A stretch of 64,000 nt of DNA. Source: Aphanothece hegewaldii CCALA 016. GTDB lineage: Bacteria; Cyanobacteriota; Cyanobacteriia; Cyanobacteriales; Microcystaceae. The stretch lies in assembly GCF_003007785.1 (NCBI RefSeq), contig NZ_PXOH01000020.1, positions 20,092 through 84,091 on the forward strand, read 5' to 3'. The translations under genes and the position numbers were made by a program. The notes under the pieces are model-generated. The model had not been told where the DNA came from. It saw only the letters and a program-made list of their open reading frames with translations, and searched no databases. Below are positions 10,121 to 19,393 of the stretch, in pieces (position 1 is the first letter of the stretch; each line of letters opens with the position of its first letter).

Positions 10121-10621
10121 TTATATTCTTTGTTCATACATTTTTTGATGTTTTAATTTTAGCTCTAAATATTTTTGATTTGTTTTGGCTTGGCACCATT
10201 TCTCTTTAAATATTTCAGCAGATTGAGCTTTAATTAAATCATTTTGATAGGGTAAAATTTGTTGTCGTAAAAGCTTTTGTTCAGCTTCAGTGGTAGCTTT
10301 TTGCGGATTACTTTGATATTTTCGACCACCTTTATGATTTGCATAGCGACGAGAACGAGTATAGCCCATCTGTAAAAATTTGCGAGCCATATCCGCGCCT
10401 ACAAAATCATCTTTTTCTAAATAATCAAGAAAAAGTTGATAGATTTTTTCACTAGAATTTTTAGCAATTTCGGGTGTTTTAAATCGCCAGTAAGGTAATA
10501 TTTCTGATTTATATGGTTCTACTAGCAAAACGCCCTGTTCACCTTTGCCAATTCTATACAATTCTGGTGAAGAACGAAAGTCAATAGTTTTAAAATCTAA
10601 TGAATAATCAAAAGACGGCAT
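10121..10621 (-). CDS. DUF4385 family protein
   Basis: 166 residues that fit DUF4385 along the full length: FDYSLDFKTIDFR at the start, then YRIGKGEQGVLLVEPYKSEILPYWRF, and the basic stretch FLQMGYTRSRRYANHKGG near residues 85-102. The function of the family is unknown. The charged, cysteine-poor sequence with no membrane segment indicates a soluble protein; the Arg/Lys-rich centre might bind nucleic acid, which is my guess. ATG start. It is convergent with the rhodanese gene. Confidence 0.85.
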   Translation of the reverse strand: MPSFDYSLDFKTIDFRSSPELYRIGKGEQGVLLVEPYKSEILPYWRFKTPEIAKNSSEKIYQLFLDYLEKDDFVGADMARKFLQMGYTRSRRYANHKGGRKYQSNPQKATTEAEQKLLRQQILPYQNDLIKAQSAEIFKEKWCQAKTNQKYLELKLKHQKMYEQRI

Positions 10622-10722
10622 GACTTGAGCATATAATTTTTTAGGTAATCTTCATTTTAGAAGCGAGCAACGGCTGGCACATCTACTAAAAGAAATAAAC
10701 CTATTGATGATTGATATTTTAC

Positions 10723-11427
10723 TTAGTAAGTTTCAATAGAATCACCATATTTTATTTTTTCAATACGTCGTTTTAGTCCCCACCAATTTCGGACAATATG
10801 ACGTAACCACAAATACTCAATTTGGGAAATTTGACAGAGTTTGGTATTAATTAGCCAAGTATCATAATAACAGCCTAAATATCGACTAATCCATAAAAAA
10901 CCTAAAGACTCAAAACGGTTAATTAGTTTTTCTATTTCTGGTTTATCGACAAAATTAACATGATCATGAAATTCTACAGTTAGTTGAGCAATAGATTTAA
11001 GGAATTCGTCTGAACATGAGTTTAAAACATCAATTTCTACACCTTCAATATCCATTTTAATCAGATCAATTTTTTGCCATCCTAATTCTGAAACAAGTTC
11101 ATCTAAACGTTTTCCCTGAACTGTAATAGTATCTTGATGCAATTGGGGATTATAAATTAGTGATGAAGACACAGGAATATCACTGAGATTAAAATTTACG
11201 GGTTGACTGACATTAGTAATTGCTAAATTATATTTTTTAATTTGATTACTCTCTTTGATTTGAGAAAATAATTTTGGTGAAGGTTCTACAATAACACATT
11301 GACAGTTAAAGCGTTCAACCATTGCTTGAGAAAATGTACCTTGATTTCCTCCTAAATCCAAAATTAAAGAATTTTCATTAAGATAACGTGAATGTAAACT
11401 ATGATCTTCGATGATTTGAAAGCCCAT
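10723..11427 (-). CDS. FkbM-family SAM-dependent methyltransferase
   Basis: 234 residues. SAM-binding motif I is LILDLGGNQGTF at about 22-33; motif II acidic end is VIVEPSP near 47; the FkbM signature DLIKMDIEGVEIDVL lies near 120-134, and FHDHVNF follows. Members O-methylate sugars and polyketides, often in surface polysaccharide synthesis. The C-terminal 70 residues carry several Trp/Arg-rich stretches. There is no neighbouring glycosyltransferase cluster to suggest a substrate. ATG start at 11427. Confidence 0.88.
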   Translation of the reverse strand: MGFQIIEDHSLHSRYLNENSLILDLGGNQGTFSQAMVERFNCQCVIVEPSPKLFSQIKESNQIKKYNLAITNVSQPVNFNLSDIPVSSSLIYNPQLHQDTITVQGKRLDELVSELGWQKIDLIKMDIEGVEIDVLNSCSDEFLKSIAQLTVEFHDHVNFVDKPEIEKLINRFESLGFLWISRYLGCYYDTWLINTKLCQISQIEYLWLRHIVRNWWGLKRRIEKIKYGDSIETY

Positions 11428-11478
11428 AATGTGAAAAAAGTCAATAAATATGAATGCTATTAGCCGCTCATTATATCA

Positions 11479-11506
11479 GTAGAGACGCGCCATGGCGCGT
11501 CTCTAC
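11479..11506. repeat. Perfect 28-bp palindrome
   Basis: GTAGAGACGCGCCA followed at once by its exact reverse complement. It lies 50 bp upstream of the FkbM methyltransferase start. The form resembles a palindrome class dispersed between genes in many cyanobacteria (GTAGAGACG...CGTCTCTAC). Thirty bases further on (11529-11552) is a copy of the GGGTAGAAAGACCAAACCCCTAC repeat. Confidence 0.9.
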
Positions 11507-11590
11507 AAATTGGGTTTGAATTATTTTAGGGTAGAAAGACCAAACCCCTACTTAAAGAAGACAATTTATCGGGGGATTTAGGATAATATT

Positions 11591-12412
11591 TTATGAACTT
11601 TGAGCAATATTTTGATTTAACTTACCGCTACGATAGCCTTCTAAATCCAGTGTGACATAGGTAAAGCCAAATTGTTGAAAGATGGCGACTAACTCAGGAA
11701 GATTGGTTTTAAGAATAAAATCTGGGATTTGTGCTGATGGTAATTCAATTCTAGCCGTTTCCCCATCAGAACGCACTCTTATACTACGATAACCCAGTTG
11801 ACGCAAATACATTTCAGCACGTCCAACTCGTTGTAATTTTTCCAGTGTAATTTCTTCACCATAGGGAAAACGAGAACTTAAACAAGGTTGTGCAGGTTTA
11901 TCCCACCAAGGTAGCCCTAAATATTGTGAAATTTGGCGTATTTCTGGTTTAGTAAGCCTTATTTCGGCTAATGGCGATCGCACTCCTCGTTCTTTTGCTG
12001 CTTGTATTCCAGGGCGATAGTCTTGTAAGTCATCAGCATTCACGCCATCAATAACATAAGGATAACCTTTTTTTATGGCTAGAGGTTTTAACGTGTCGTG
12101 GAGTTCGCTTTTACAAAAATAGCATCGATTGACGGGATTAGATGTATAGTTGGGATTTTCCATCTCCATTGTAAAAATTAATTCTTGTCTAATTCCGATA
12201 TAATCAGCTTGTGCGATCGCGTCTTCTAGTTCTTCGGGAAGTAAGGAGGGAGAAACCGCCGTAATAGCGAGGGCTTTTTCACCAAGAACATCATAAGCTA
12301 GTTTAGCAACAAGGGTACTATCTACGCCACCAGAATAGGCTATTAACGCCCTTTCCATTTCAGCTAATAGGTTTTTTAATGCTTCTAATTTTTCTAAAAT
12401 AACGGAATTCAT
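11591..12412 (-). CDS. larE: LarE-type ATP-dependent sacrificial sulfur transferase
   Basis: 273 residues of the PP-loop ATP pyrophosphatase family. The loop AYSGGVDSTLVAK is at 25-37. RCYFCKSELHDTLK (97-110) and WWDKPAQPCLSSRFPYGEE (169-187) are LarE signatures. Cys177 aligns with the cysteine that gives up its sulfur when LarE makes the pincer nickel nucleotide of lactate racemase. LarB and LarC are not in this window. LarE homologues are common in cyanobacteria without lactate racemase, so the target cofactor is uncertain. ATG start at 12412. Confidence 0.9.
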   Translation of the reverse strand: MNSVILEKLEALKNLLAEMERALIAYSGGVDSTLVAKLAYDVLGEKALAITAVSPSLLPEELEDAIAQADYIGIRQELIFTMEMENPNYTSNPVNRCYFCKSELHDTLKPLAIKKGYPYVIDGVNADDLQDYRPGIQAAKERGVRSPLAEIRLTKPEIRQISQYLGLPWWDKPAQPCLSSRFPYGEEITLEKLQRVGRAEMYLRQLGYRSIRVRSDGETARIELPSAQIPDFILKTNLPELVAIFQQFGFTYVTLDLEGYRSGKLNQNIAQSS

Positions 12413-12590
12413 ATTGATATGAGCATGATGTCTCGTTATTCGATCTTACCGTTTCTTGCGGTTGGTTGTTGAGGTAATATGTTTTGCTGCTGCTTCCATA
12501 CTACATTTATTTTAACGTCAGTTCGATGGGCTTCTATATACTTCCCTCTCCAATATATAAACAAATTCCTCATAGTTCCCTCTCCTTGTA

Positions 12591-12670
12591 GGAGAGGGCT
12601 AGGGTGAGGTTGAGAGGGCTAGGGTGAGGTTGAGAGGGCTAGGGTTAGGTTGAGAGGGCTAGGGTTAGGT
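12591..12670. repeat. Four 20-bp tandem repeats reaching into the end of rsmH
   Basis: Four contiguous copies of (T)GAGAGGGCTAGGG(T)(G/T)AGGT. The first two read GTGAGGT and the last two GTTAGGT. The last copy contains the rsmH stop codon (12665-12667). A CCCTCTCCTTGTAGGAGAGGG palindrome directly precedes the array on the plus strand, matching the CCCCTCTCCT-type repeats at 47971 and 52111. Confidence 0.92.
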
Positions 12671-13555
12671 TGATATTTTGCGTGCAAATCGTAATTTTGC
12701 TGAACGAGAACGAGGATTATGCTCAATTTCGCTGTCTTGAGGTATAATAGGCTTTTTGGTAAGAACTTCTAGCTGTTCTGATTGTCGGAAATAGTGTTTA
12801 ACGATGCGATCTTCGAGACTGTGAAAGCTAATAATTCCAATAATTCCATCAGGTTTTAACCAAGTTGGAAATCGATTTAAAAACTGTTCTAGGGATTTTA
12901 ATTCTTCATTAACAGCGATGCGGAGGGATTGAAAAACTCTTGTAGCGGGATGAATACGCCCATAACGGTAGCTGCGGGGCACACAACGAGCGATCGCATC
13001 AGCTAAATCAGTTGTTGTAGTAAAAGGGCGTTGTTGTACAATTTGTCGAGCAATACGACGGGATAAACGTTCCTCGCCATATTCATAGAATAAATTGGCT
13101 AAATCAGTTTCTTTCCAATAATTAATGATATCAGCCGCCGTTAAAGATTGACTGCGATCCATCCGCATATCAAGGGGAGATGGATGACGAAAACTAAAAC
13201 CGCGATCGCTCTGATCAAACTGTGGAGAACTGACCCCTAGATCAGCGATAATACCATCAAACTGAATCTGATCTGGAGTGTAGTCAGCAAAATTCCCTTG
13301 CCATACGGTTAGTCTTTCGGGGTAATATTCGGCTAACATTTGAGTCGTTGATGCGATCGCCATCTCATCTCGATCAATACCCGTTACTCGTGTATCACAG
13401 AAAGCTTCTAAAATTAGACGAGTATGACCGCCTCCTCCTAGAGTAGCATCAAGGTAATGTCCACTTGGCTGAAGTTTTAAACCTGTGATCAATTCTTTAC
13501 TAAGTACCGAAAGATGTACAAAATTAGGAGATGATGATGAGAAAGAAAAAACCAT
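12665..13555 (-). CDS. rsmH: 16S rRNA (cytosine-1402-N4) methyltransferase RsmH
   Basis: 296 residues. [30 protein letters not shown] (SAM motif I, about 36-50), [29 protein letters not shown] and the C-terminal [17 protein letters not shown] block are all RsmH hallmarks. The enzyme N4-methylates C1402 in the ribosomal P site. In most bacteria it leads the division cluster; here it stands alone, as usual for cyanobacteria. The final two residues and stop codon come from the 20-bp repeat array, so the natural C-terminus may have been slightly altered. ATG start at 13555. Confidence 0.95.
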   Translation of the reverse strand: MVFSFSSSSPNFVHLSVLSKELITGLKLQPSGHYLDATLGGGGHTRLILEAFCDTRVTGIDRDEMAIASTTQMLAEYYPERLTVWQGNFADYTPDQIQFDGIIADLGVSSPQFDQSDRGFSFRHPSPLDMRMDRSQSLTAADIINYWKETDLANLFYEYGEERLSRRIARQIVQQRPFTTTTDLADAIARCVPRSYRYGRIHPATRVFQSLRIAVNEELKSLEQFLNRFPTWLKPDGIIGIISFHSLEDRIVKHYFRQSEQLEVLTKKPIIPQDSEIEHNPRSRSAKLRFARKIST

Positions 13556-13599
13556 TGTTATCAGAAATTAAGGATAATATTTCAAATATTTATTCATTA

Positions 13600-13704
13600 A
13601 TGAGCAATACATTAGATTTACAGGAACTTATCATGTTTAAAATTCTTCAAAAACCTAAAGAATCTCTCTGGGGATCTCGTTATAATTATAGATTGGGCGA
13701 ATAA
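13600..13704 (+). CDS. Possible 34-residue peptide upstream of the DUF4168 gene
   Basis: An open frame MSNTLDLQELIMFKILQK... ending YNYRLGE, stopping 5 bp before the next gene's ATG. Internal ATG at 13633 would give 23 residues. No family is recognised and there is no strong ribosome site, so this could be chance; the close spacing to the next gene is the only support. Confidence 0.25.
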   Translation: MSNTLDLQELIMFKILQKPKESLWGSRYNYRLGE

Positions 13705-13709
13705 GGTGC

Positions 13710-14195
13710 ATGTTCATTTTTGGCTCTTCCCTATTTGACTGGAGCAGAGTTTTGACACGCTTGTTAATAACCAGTGTTTTGTCTACCTTGGGAATTATGT
13801 TTGGTATGGTTCCTGAATTCTCTGGGCATTATTCCCAGTTTAATTTTAATTATTCAGCTTATACGCAAGATTTTACAGATAATCAGGTTAATCAATATGC
13901 TAAAGCTGTATTACAAATGGAGTCTTATCGCCAACAAGCTTATCAAGATATTACCCAAATTTTGGGAAAAACACCACCTGAGATTGCTTGTAATCAACGG
14001 AATAGCTTTAGAAGTTTACCACCTTCGGCGCAGAGAATCGCAATAGATTACTGCAATACATCTAAAAAAATTGTTGAAAGCAGTGGACTCAGTACCTCCC
14101 AATTTAATGCTATCACGTTGCGAGTTCGCTCTGATGAAAGCTTAAAACGACGCATTCAAAACGAAATACGTCGAATTCAACAAGCAAATAACTAA
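13710..14195 (+). CDS. DUF4168 domain protein, membrane-anchored or exported
   Basis: 161 residues. Residues 14-37 are a hydrophobic N-terminal segment acting as signal peptide or anchor. The DUF4168 domain covers about 55-155: [27 protein letters not shown], a PPEIACNQ stretch, and [31 protein letters not shown]. The family is widespread in cyanobacteria and proteobacteria; its function is unknown. The stop lies 5 bp before the ureE start, so the two are probably co-transcribed together with the aminopeptidase gene. Confidence 0.85.
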   Translation: MFIFGSSLFDWSRVLTRLLITSVLSTLGIMFGMVPEFSGHYSQFNFNYSAYTQDFTDNQVNQYAKAVLQMESYRQQAYQDITQILGKTPPEIACNQRNSFRSLPPSAQRIAIDYCNTSKKIVESSGLSTSQFNAITLRVRSDESLKRRIQNEIRRIQQANN

Positions 14196-14200
14196 ATGTT

Positions 14201-14641
14201 ATGCTAATTTTTACACAATATCTATCTTTACCTGCTAACGCTTCAGTAGACAAAATTCTCTTTACACTTCCTCTATGGTCCTTTGAACGTCTAAAAAGTC
14301 GCTACCGTTTTGAATTAGATGATGGACAAGTTGTATTTATTCAACTCAAACGAGGAACAATCTTACAAGATGGAGATATTTTACAAACCGAGACAGGTGA
14401 GTGTCTGAAAATTATTGCTAAACCCGAACCCGTTTTAACCATCACGACAAGCGATCGACATTTACTCCTACGAACAGTTTACCATTTAGGTAATCGTCAT
14501 GTTCCAGTCGAAATTACCCCCGACTATTTACGCATTGCACCCGATCCCGTCTTGCAACAAATGCTAGAACACTTAGGAGTCGATTTTATTGCAGAAATTC
14601 AGCCTTTTTACCCCGAAATCGGTGCATATCATCAACATTAG
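14201..14641 (+). CDS. ureE: Urease accessory protein UreE
   Basis: 146 residues. UreE is the nickel chaperone that hands Ni2+ to the urease maturation complex. The N-terminal domain includes [20 protein letters not shown]; the C-terminal ferredoxin-like domain has the family motif [17 protein letters not shown] near residues 90-106, including the metal-binding His in GNRH. The tail ends AYHQH, a short His-containing stretch that can bind extra nickel. Other urease genes are absent from the window, a common situation in cyanobacteria where ure genes are scattered. The gene lies between DUF4168 (5 bp) and the aminopeptidase (2 bp). Confidence 0.9.
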   Translation: MLIFTQYLSLPANASVDKILFTLPLWSFERLKSRYRFELDDGQVVFIQLKRGTILQDGDILQTETGECLKIIAKPEPVLTITTSDRHLLLRTVYHLGNRHVPVEITPDYLRIAPDPVLQQMLEHLGVDFIAEIQPFYPEIGAYHQH

Positions 14642-14643
14642 AT

Positions 14644-15987
14644 ATGAAACAAATCTTAAAACAGCGACGGCTTTCTTTAGCCGAATTATGCCAAACGCCT
14701 GTTATTCTATGGTCAGGTGGTGCAATTTCTCGCAATTTTCCCGCTAACCGTTATCCGTTTCGTGCGAGTAGCCATTTTCTTTATTTTGCCGGAATTCCTT
14801 TAGAAAATGCCGCAATTAAGTTAGATCAAGGAAAACTAGAATTATTTATCGATGATCCTGATCCGAGTCTTACCCTGTGGCATGGTGAAACTCCACTCCG
14901 TGCCGAAATAGCTGATAAAATTGGAGCAGATGCCGCTTACCCCCTGTCAGAATTAGCCCATCATACCAAAGATGCCGCAACAATTCCCGTTCAAGATCCC
15001 AATACTTATAAGCAACAATGTCAGCATCTAAACCGTTTTCTTACCTTTGAGGGGATAGAATTAGATTTAGCCCAAGCTATCATCACGCTGCGGCTCGCCC
15101 ATGATGCAGCAGCCCTAGAGGAACTTAAAAAATCTGCTTCAGTTGCCGTTTTAGCACACCTAGCAGGAATGAAAGCTAGTCGAAATGCGAAAACAGAAGC
15201 CGAGATTAGAGCAGCGATGGAATCGGTCATTATTGCCCATGATATGACCTGTGCTTATAACAGTATTGTGACGGTACACGGAGAGATTCTACACAACGAG
15301 CAGTATGATCATTTTTTAGAGTCAGGAGACTTATTATTAGCCGATGTGGGGGCGGAAACGTATTTAGGATGGGCATCCGATATTACGCGAACTTGGCCAA
15401 TTTCTGGGCAATTTTCCCCTACCCAACGCGATATTTATGATGTGGTTTTGGCGGCTCACGATGCGTGTATTGCTAAAATGTGTCCAGGTGTGGAATATCG
15501 AGAGATCCATTTACTCGCTGCTAGGGTGATGGCGGAAGGTTTAGTCAGTTTGGGGATATTACAGGGTGATCCTGATAGTTTAGTAGAAATGGATGCTCAC
15601 GCGCTGTTTTTTCCTCATGGTATTGGGCATTTACTCGGTTTAGATGTTCATGATATGGAAGATTTAGGGGATTTAGCAGGATACGAAAATGGCAGAATTA
15701 GAAGTAATCGCTTTGGTTTGGGCTATTTACGCTTAGATCGACCCTTGCGATCGCAGATGCTCGTTACGATTGAACCTGGATTCTATCAAGTGAGTGCTAT
15801 ATTAGGAAATCCTGACATTAGAACAAAATATCGATCGGTGGTTAACTGGGATAAATTAAGCCAGTTTGAGGATGTACGAGGAATCCGAATCGAAGACGAT
15901 GTATTGATTACAGACAATGGAATCGAAGTCTTAACCGCAGCATTACCGACGCAAGCGGATCATATAGAAGAAATTATTAGAGATTAA
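14644..15987 (+). CDS. pepP: Xaa-Pro aminopeptidase (M24B, PepP type)
   Basis: 447 residues: AMP_N domain at about 1-130 (SRNFPANRYPFRASSHFLYFAGIP) and an M24 metallopeptidase domain at 165-435. Metal ligands are visible: the two Asp in LLADVGAETYLGWASDITRTWP, His in FFPHGIGHLLGLDVHDME, Glu in VTIEPGFY and Glu in GIRIEDDVLIT. The enzyme removes N-terminal residues preceding proline in the cytosol. It starts 2 bp after ureE, consistent with translational coupling, though no functional link to urease is known. Confidence 0.92.
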   Translation: MKQILKQRRLSLAELCQTPVILWSGGAISRNFPANRYPFRASSHFLYFAGIPLENAAIKLDQGKLELFIDDPDPSLTLWHGETPLRAEIADKIGADAAYPLSELAHHTKDAATIPVQDPNTYKQQCQHLNRFLTFEGIELDLAQAIITLRLAHDAAALEELKKSASVAVLAHLAGMKASRNAKTEAEIRAAMESVIIAHDMTCAYNSIVTVHGEILHNEQYDHFLESGDLLLADVGAETYLGWASDITRTWPISGQFSPTQRDIYDVVLAAHDACIAKMCPGVEYREIHLLAARVMAEGLVSLGILQGDPDSLVEMDAHALFFPHGIGHLLGLDVHDMEDLGDLAGYENGRIRSNRFGLGYLRLDRPLRSQMLVTIEPGFYQVSAILGNPDIRTKYRSVVNWDKLSQFEDVRGIRIEDDVLITDNGIEVLTAALPTQADHIEEIIRD

Positions 15988-16077
15988 GAAACTGTTTAGA
16001 TCTTCATTTTGTAAGCAATTTAGCAGTTTAATTATAAGTAAAGGTTTACTTATTTTCGTTCTCTTCATTTTTATCTT

Positions 16078-16413
16078 ATGAAAGAATTTCTAGATTTTTT
16101 ACAGCACAAATACGCCTATGTCGCCATTGGTGAGTTTAAATCAGGGTGTTTCGCTGAAGCACAAACACTATACGAGAAAGCTGTCTCGACTTATACAACT
16201 GGTTTTAAAAAAGCCTATCTCTTACAAAAACCTGGCACCGATGAAGGAATTGCCGTGATTGTGTGGGATGATATCGAAGATATGGAACATAACAAAAATT
16301 CGCTCAATCAAGCTTTGATGAAAGAAATGGCACCTTTATTCGTCAAACCTCCTGTTACTAATTTCTACGAAGTGTGTAGCGAAATTGGTGGATTACAAGA
16401 AGTCAAACGGTAA
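16078..16413 (+). CDS. Conserved small protein, possible dimeric alpha-beta barrel
   Basis: 111 residues. The pattern of a helix (GCFAEAQTLYEKAVSTY), a strand (KKAYLLQKPGTDEGIAVIVWDD) and a further helix (MEHNKNSLNQALMKEMAPLF) recalls ABM/stress-responsive dimeric barrel proteins, but sequence identity is not enough to name the family. It has no signal peptide. ATG at 16078. The gene is followed after 37 bp by two overlapping small genes on the same strand and may form a unit with them. Confidence 0.7.
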   Translation: MKEFLDFLQHKYAYVAIGEFKSGCFAEAQTLYEKAVSTYTTGFKKAYLLQKPGTDEGIAVIVWDDIEDMEHNKNSLNQALMKEMAPLFVKPPVTNFYEVCSEIGGLQEVKR

Positions 16414-16449
16414 GATTGAGGATTAATAGGGTTAGCGAAATTTTTCTTA

Positions 16450-16665
16450 ATGGAACCCACACTAGAACAATATCAACAGTTATATATTAGCTGTAGCACA
16501 ATTACACGACAGTTAAAATGGCATATTCGTTGGGTAGAACAAGTTCCAGGGGGTGAGATTGTACTGATTGCTCAACCCCCTAACGCTAACCCCAATGAGC
16601 GACGTAGAATAATAGTAACCATTCAAGTAAACGGTAGAGTCAGCTATGGTGGAACAGGACTTTAA
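16450..16665 (+). CDS. Small unknown protein, first of an overlapping pair
   Basis: 71 residues, MEPTLEQYQQLY... with a central KWHIRWVEQVPGGEIVLIAQ strand pair and a terminal RRRIIVTIQVNGRVSYGG hairpin. I do not recognise it. It overlaps the following gene by 20 bp, which suggests translational coupling. Overlapping pairs of about 70-residue proteins are common in cyanobacterial genomes and some are toxin-antitoxin-like, but no specific toxin motif is visible here. Confidence 0.6.
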   Translation: MEPTLEQYQQLYISCSTITRQLKWHIRWVEQVPGGEIVLIAQPPNANPNERRRIIVTIQVNGRVSYGGTGL

Positions 16666-16855
16666 TAAAATGTCTTATGATGAGTTAATCGATTATGCAC
16701 TTTCTCAAGGTGAAGGATCTCAAGCATTAGAAGAATATGTCAGACGAATTAAAAATGATCCCCAAATTATTACCATCGATCCTAAATCTAATCCTAACTG
16801 GACAGAGCAATTTACTCAATATATTCGTCAAAAATATCCCCAGTCCTTAAAATAA
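16646..16855 (+). CDS. Small acidic unknown protein, second of the overlapping pair
   Basis: 69 residues. The opening MVEQDFNKMSYDELIDYALSQ and EEYVRRI resemble the cyanobacterial DUF6887-like small proteins (Met-Ser-x-x-Glu-Leu-x-x-Tyr near the start), but I hold that loosely. An internal ATG (residue 9) could also be the start and would remove most of the overlap with the preceding gene. No membrane segment or cysteine. Its function is unknown. Confidence 0.6.
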   Translation: MVEQDFNKMSYDELIDYALSQGEGSQALEEYVRRIKNDPQIITIDPKSNPNWTEQFTQYIRQKYPQSLK

Positions 16856-16927
16856 TTACTCTCTTTGTGCCCAAACTCGTTTTCTTCCATTACCCTAGAT
16901 AAAAGGGTTTTTTAATGGCTCAGTTGC

Positions 16928-18118
16928 ATGATCGAACAAGTAAAATCGAGTTATTCAGTCACTTGGAAGCAGAAAATCGCCGAAATACCGAAAAATCAAT
17001 GGGATGCTTTAGCACAACCTCTCGCTACACCGTTTCTCGAATGGGAATGGATTAATAATTTAGAAACGTCAGGTAGTGCAACAGGTAAAACAGGATGGCA
17101 ACCTTGTCATTTAACCGTATGGCGCGATCGCCAACTCATTGCCGCCGCACCGTTGTATATTAAGAGTCATAGTTATGGTGAATTTGTTTTTGATCATCAA
17201 TGGGCTGATTTATCTCATCGTTTAGGTGTAAGATACTATCCAAAGTTATTGGGGATGACTCCTTTTACCCCCGCAGTCGGATACCGTTTTCTCATCGCAC
17301 CCAATGAGGATGAAGCAACAATTACAGAATTGATGATAGCAGCGATCGATCATTTTTGCGATCGGAATCATCTTTCGGGTTGTCATTTCCTTTTTGTAGA
17401 TCCCGACTGGCGTACAATGATGGAAAAACAGGGTTTTAATAGTTGGTTACATCATAGCTATATTTGGACAAATCAAGGCTTTAATAACTTTGATGATTAT
17501 TTAGCGGTTTTTAATGCCAACCAACGACGTAATATTAAACGAGAAAGAAAAGCAGTCACACAAGCAGGTTTATTCATCAAAACTTTAGCAAGTGAAGAAA
17601 TACCACATCATTTATACCCCCTTATTTATCGCTTTTATAGCAGCACTTGTGATAAATTTTACTGGGGTAGTAAATATTTAACCCATAAATTTTTTGAGCA
17701 ATTGTATCCAAATTATCGTGAGCGAGTCGTTTTAATTGCAGCTTATCGGGATGAAAACGAACAAAAACCGATTGGATTATCATTTTGTTTACGAAAAGAT
17801 AATAACTTTTATGGTCGTTATTGGGGAGCTTTCCAAGAATACGATTGTTTGCATTTTGAAGCTTGTTACTATCAACCCATAGAATGGGCAATTAGTCAAG
17901 GAATTACAATGTTTGATCCTGGTGCAGGAGGACAACACAAAAAAAGACGCGGTTTTCCAGCAACGGCTAATCATAGCTTACATCGATTTTATCATCCGAG
18001 AATGAGTCAAATTTTCTCTCGTTATATTGATGAAGTAAATCAAATGGAACAAGCAGAGATCGAGGCAATAAACGAGGATTTACCGTTTACCAAGCGGGAT
18101 ATCGAAATTCAGATTTAA
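16928..18118 (+). CDS. FemAB/GNAT-like protein of the DUF482 (peptidogalycan biosynthesis) family
   Basis: 396 residues matching COG3146/DUF482. Landmarks are ATPFLEWEWINNLETSG near the start, AAPLYIKSHSYGEFVFDHQWA (about 75-95), FNANQRRNIKRERKAVTQAG (about 195-215), SSTCDKFYWGSKYLTHKFF and the C-terminal FDPGAGGQHKKRRGFPATANHSLHRF. Members have two GNAT-like lobes similar to FemAB aminoacyltransferases, but the substrate is not established. ATG start. The gene lies in a run of same-strand small genes without an evident shared pathway. Confidence 0.88.
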   Translation: MIEQVKSSYSVTWKQKIAEIPKNQWDALAQPLATPFLEWEWINNLETSGSATGKTGWQPCHLTVWRDRQLIAAAPLYIKSHSYGEFVFDHQWADLSHRLGVRYYPKLLGMTPFTPAVGYRFLIAPNEDEATITELMIAAIDHFCDRNHLSGCHFLFVDPDWRTMMEKQGFNSWLHHSYIWTNQGFNNFDDYLAVFNANQRRNIKRERKAVTQAGLFIKTLASEEIPHHLYPLIYRFYSSTCDKFYWGSKYLTHKFFEQLYPNYRERVVLIAAYRDENEQKPIGLSFCLRKDNNFYGRYWGAFQEYDCLHFEACYYQPIEWAISQGITMFDPGAGGQHKKRRGFPATANHSLHRFYHPRMSQIFSRYIDEVNQMEQAEIEAINEDLPFTKRDIEIQI

Positions 18119-18174
18119 GAGTTTTTGATGATTATGTTATAAATAAGAATATTAGGCTCAAAAATTGGAATAAA

Positions 18175-18489
18175 ATGAATATTCTCTTAGCACAAGAAAC
18201 AATTCCTGTGTATAAAGATGAAACAGGGGCTTTGAGAATTGGTAATTCTAGAGTTTTACTAGAATTAGTCATTAGAGCTTTTCAAGATGGGGCATCTCCT
18301 GAAACAATTGTCCAACGTTATTCGACTTTAAGTTTATCTAATGTATATTTGACGATTGGTTATTATCTAAAAAATCAAGACACTATAGAAACTTACTTAA
18401 ATTATCGTGAACAGTTAGCCAAATCTGTGCATCAAAAATTGTCCAGTATTCAACCTTATTTAAGTTTAATTCGTTCACGTATTAAATAG
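18175..18489 (+). CDS. DUF433 family protein, orphan antitoxin-like
   Basis: 104 residues. The DUF433 core is IPVYKDETGALRIGNSRVLLELVIRAFQDGASPETIVQRYSTLSLSNVYLTIGYYL, an Arg/Gly-rich strand followed by a helix-turn-helix-like element. DUF433 proteins often act as VapB-type antitoxins paired with a DUF5615 PIN-like toxin. No such toxin gene follows here: the next gene is on the opposite strand after 34 bp. It may be a solitary regulator or the survivor of a lost pair. Confidence 0.8.
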   Translation: MNILLAQETIPVYKDETGALRIGNSRVLLELVIRAFQDGASPETIVQRYSTLSLSNVYLTIGYYLKNQDTIETYLNYREQLAKSVHQKLSSIQPYLSLIRSRIK

Positions 18490-18523
18490 CTGTAGTGAAC
18501 AATCATAATGAAGATGTATCGTC

Positions 18524-19393
18524 CTATATCTTCCACTGTAACAAATTGTTGGCAATAGCAGTACCTAATAAAATTAAACCACATCCAATCAACATCGAGA
18601 GCGTTAACGGTTCTCCGAGAAATATCGCACCAAAAAGAATTGCAAATAAAGGAATTAAATAAGCAACTGTTAGAGTTTTCGTTGAACCAATTGCTTGAAT
18701 TAAACGAAAATATAAAACATATGCTAGTGCAGTTGAAAACAATGCGAGTGCAAAAACAGCTAAAAGAATACTCGGTGTTATGGGCGTTTTTGGAATAGTA
18801 AAAGGTAATATAGGTATAAGAAAAATAGCCGCACTGAGTAGACTAACACTAGCAGTCACTAAAGAAGGAACACCCGATAAGTTTTTTTTGGCATAGGAAG
18901 CAGCGCACGCATACATTAGAGAAGCAGATAAACCCGCACCAACCGCGAGAAAAAATACATGCGTACCATCAATTGCTTTCCACCCAACTAAAATCGTTAC
19001 TCCCACGAATCCTAAAATAAATCCCACCAAACGACTACCCGTTAACTTTTCTTTTTGCCAAAATGCCGCGACAATGACACCAAATAAAGGTATAGTCGCA
19101 TTTAATATCGAGCTAAAACCCGCCGGCAAAAACAGAGAACCAAAAGCAACCAAAGAAAAGGGTACAGCAGTATTCAAACATCCCATAATGAATAGAGGAA
19201 CTAGATAACGGCGTACATCTTGCCAACAATTGAGATAAATTAATAACGGTAAGAGTGCTAAACCTGCAATGAGTACCCGAAGTTCAATTAACCAAATGGG
19301 TCCTAGAACAGGAGAACTAATCCGCATAAAAAGAAAAGATCCACCCCACAAAACTGCTAGAAATAATAGTTCAGCAACATAAATTATTTTCAC
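18524..19393 (-). CDS. EamA/DMT-family exporter (GTG start)
   Basis: 289 residues with ten hydrophobic segments arranged as two EamA repeats (about 1-135 and 145-285). Typical features are LWGGSFLFMRIS in helix 1 and LGEPLTLSMLIGCGLILLG near the end. These inner-membrane carriers export metabolites or amino acids; the substrate is not predictable. The GTG start overlaps the stop of the upstream Ada-like gene (GTGA), so the pair is translationally coupled. Confidence 0.9.
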   Translation of the reverse strand: MKIIYVAELLFLAVLWGGSFLFMRISSPVLGPIWLIELRVLIAGLALLPLLIYLNCWQDVRRYLVPLFIMGCLNTAVPFSLVAFGSLFLPAGFSSILNATIPLFGVIVAAFWQKEKLTGSRLVGFILGFVGVTILVGWKAIDGTHVFFLAVGAGLSASLMYACAASYAKKNLSGVPSLVTASVSLLSAAIFLIPILPFTIPKTPITPSILLAVFALALFSTALAYVLYFRLIQAIGSTKTLTVAYLIPLFAILFGAIFLGEPLTLSMLIGCGLILLGTAIANNLLQWKI

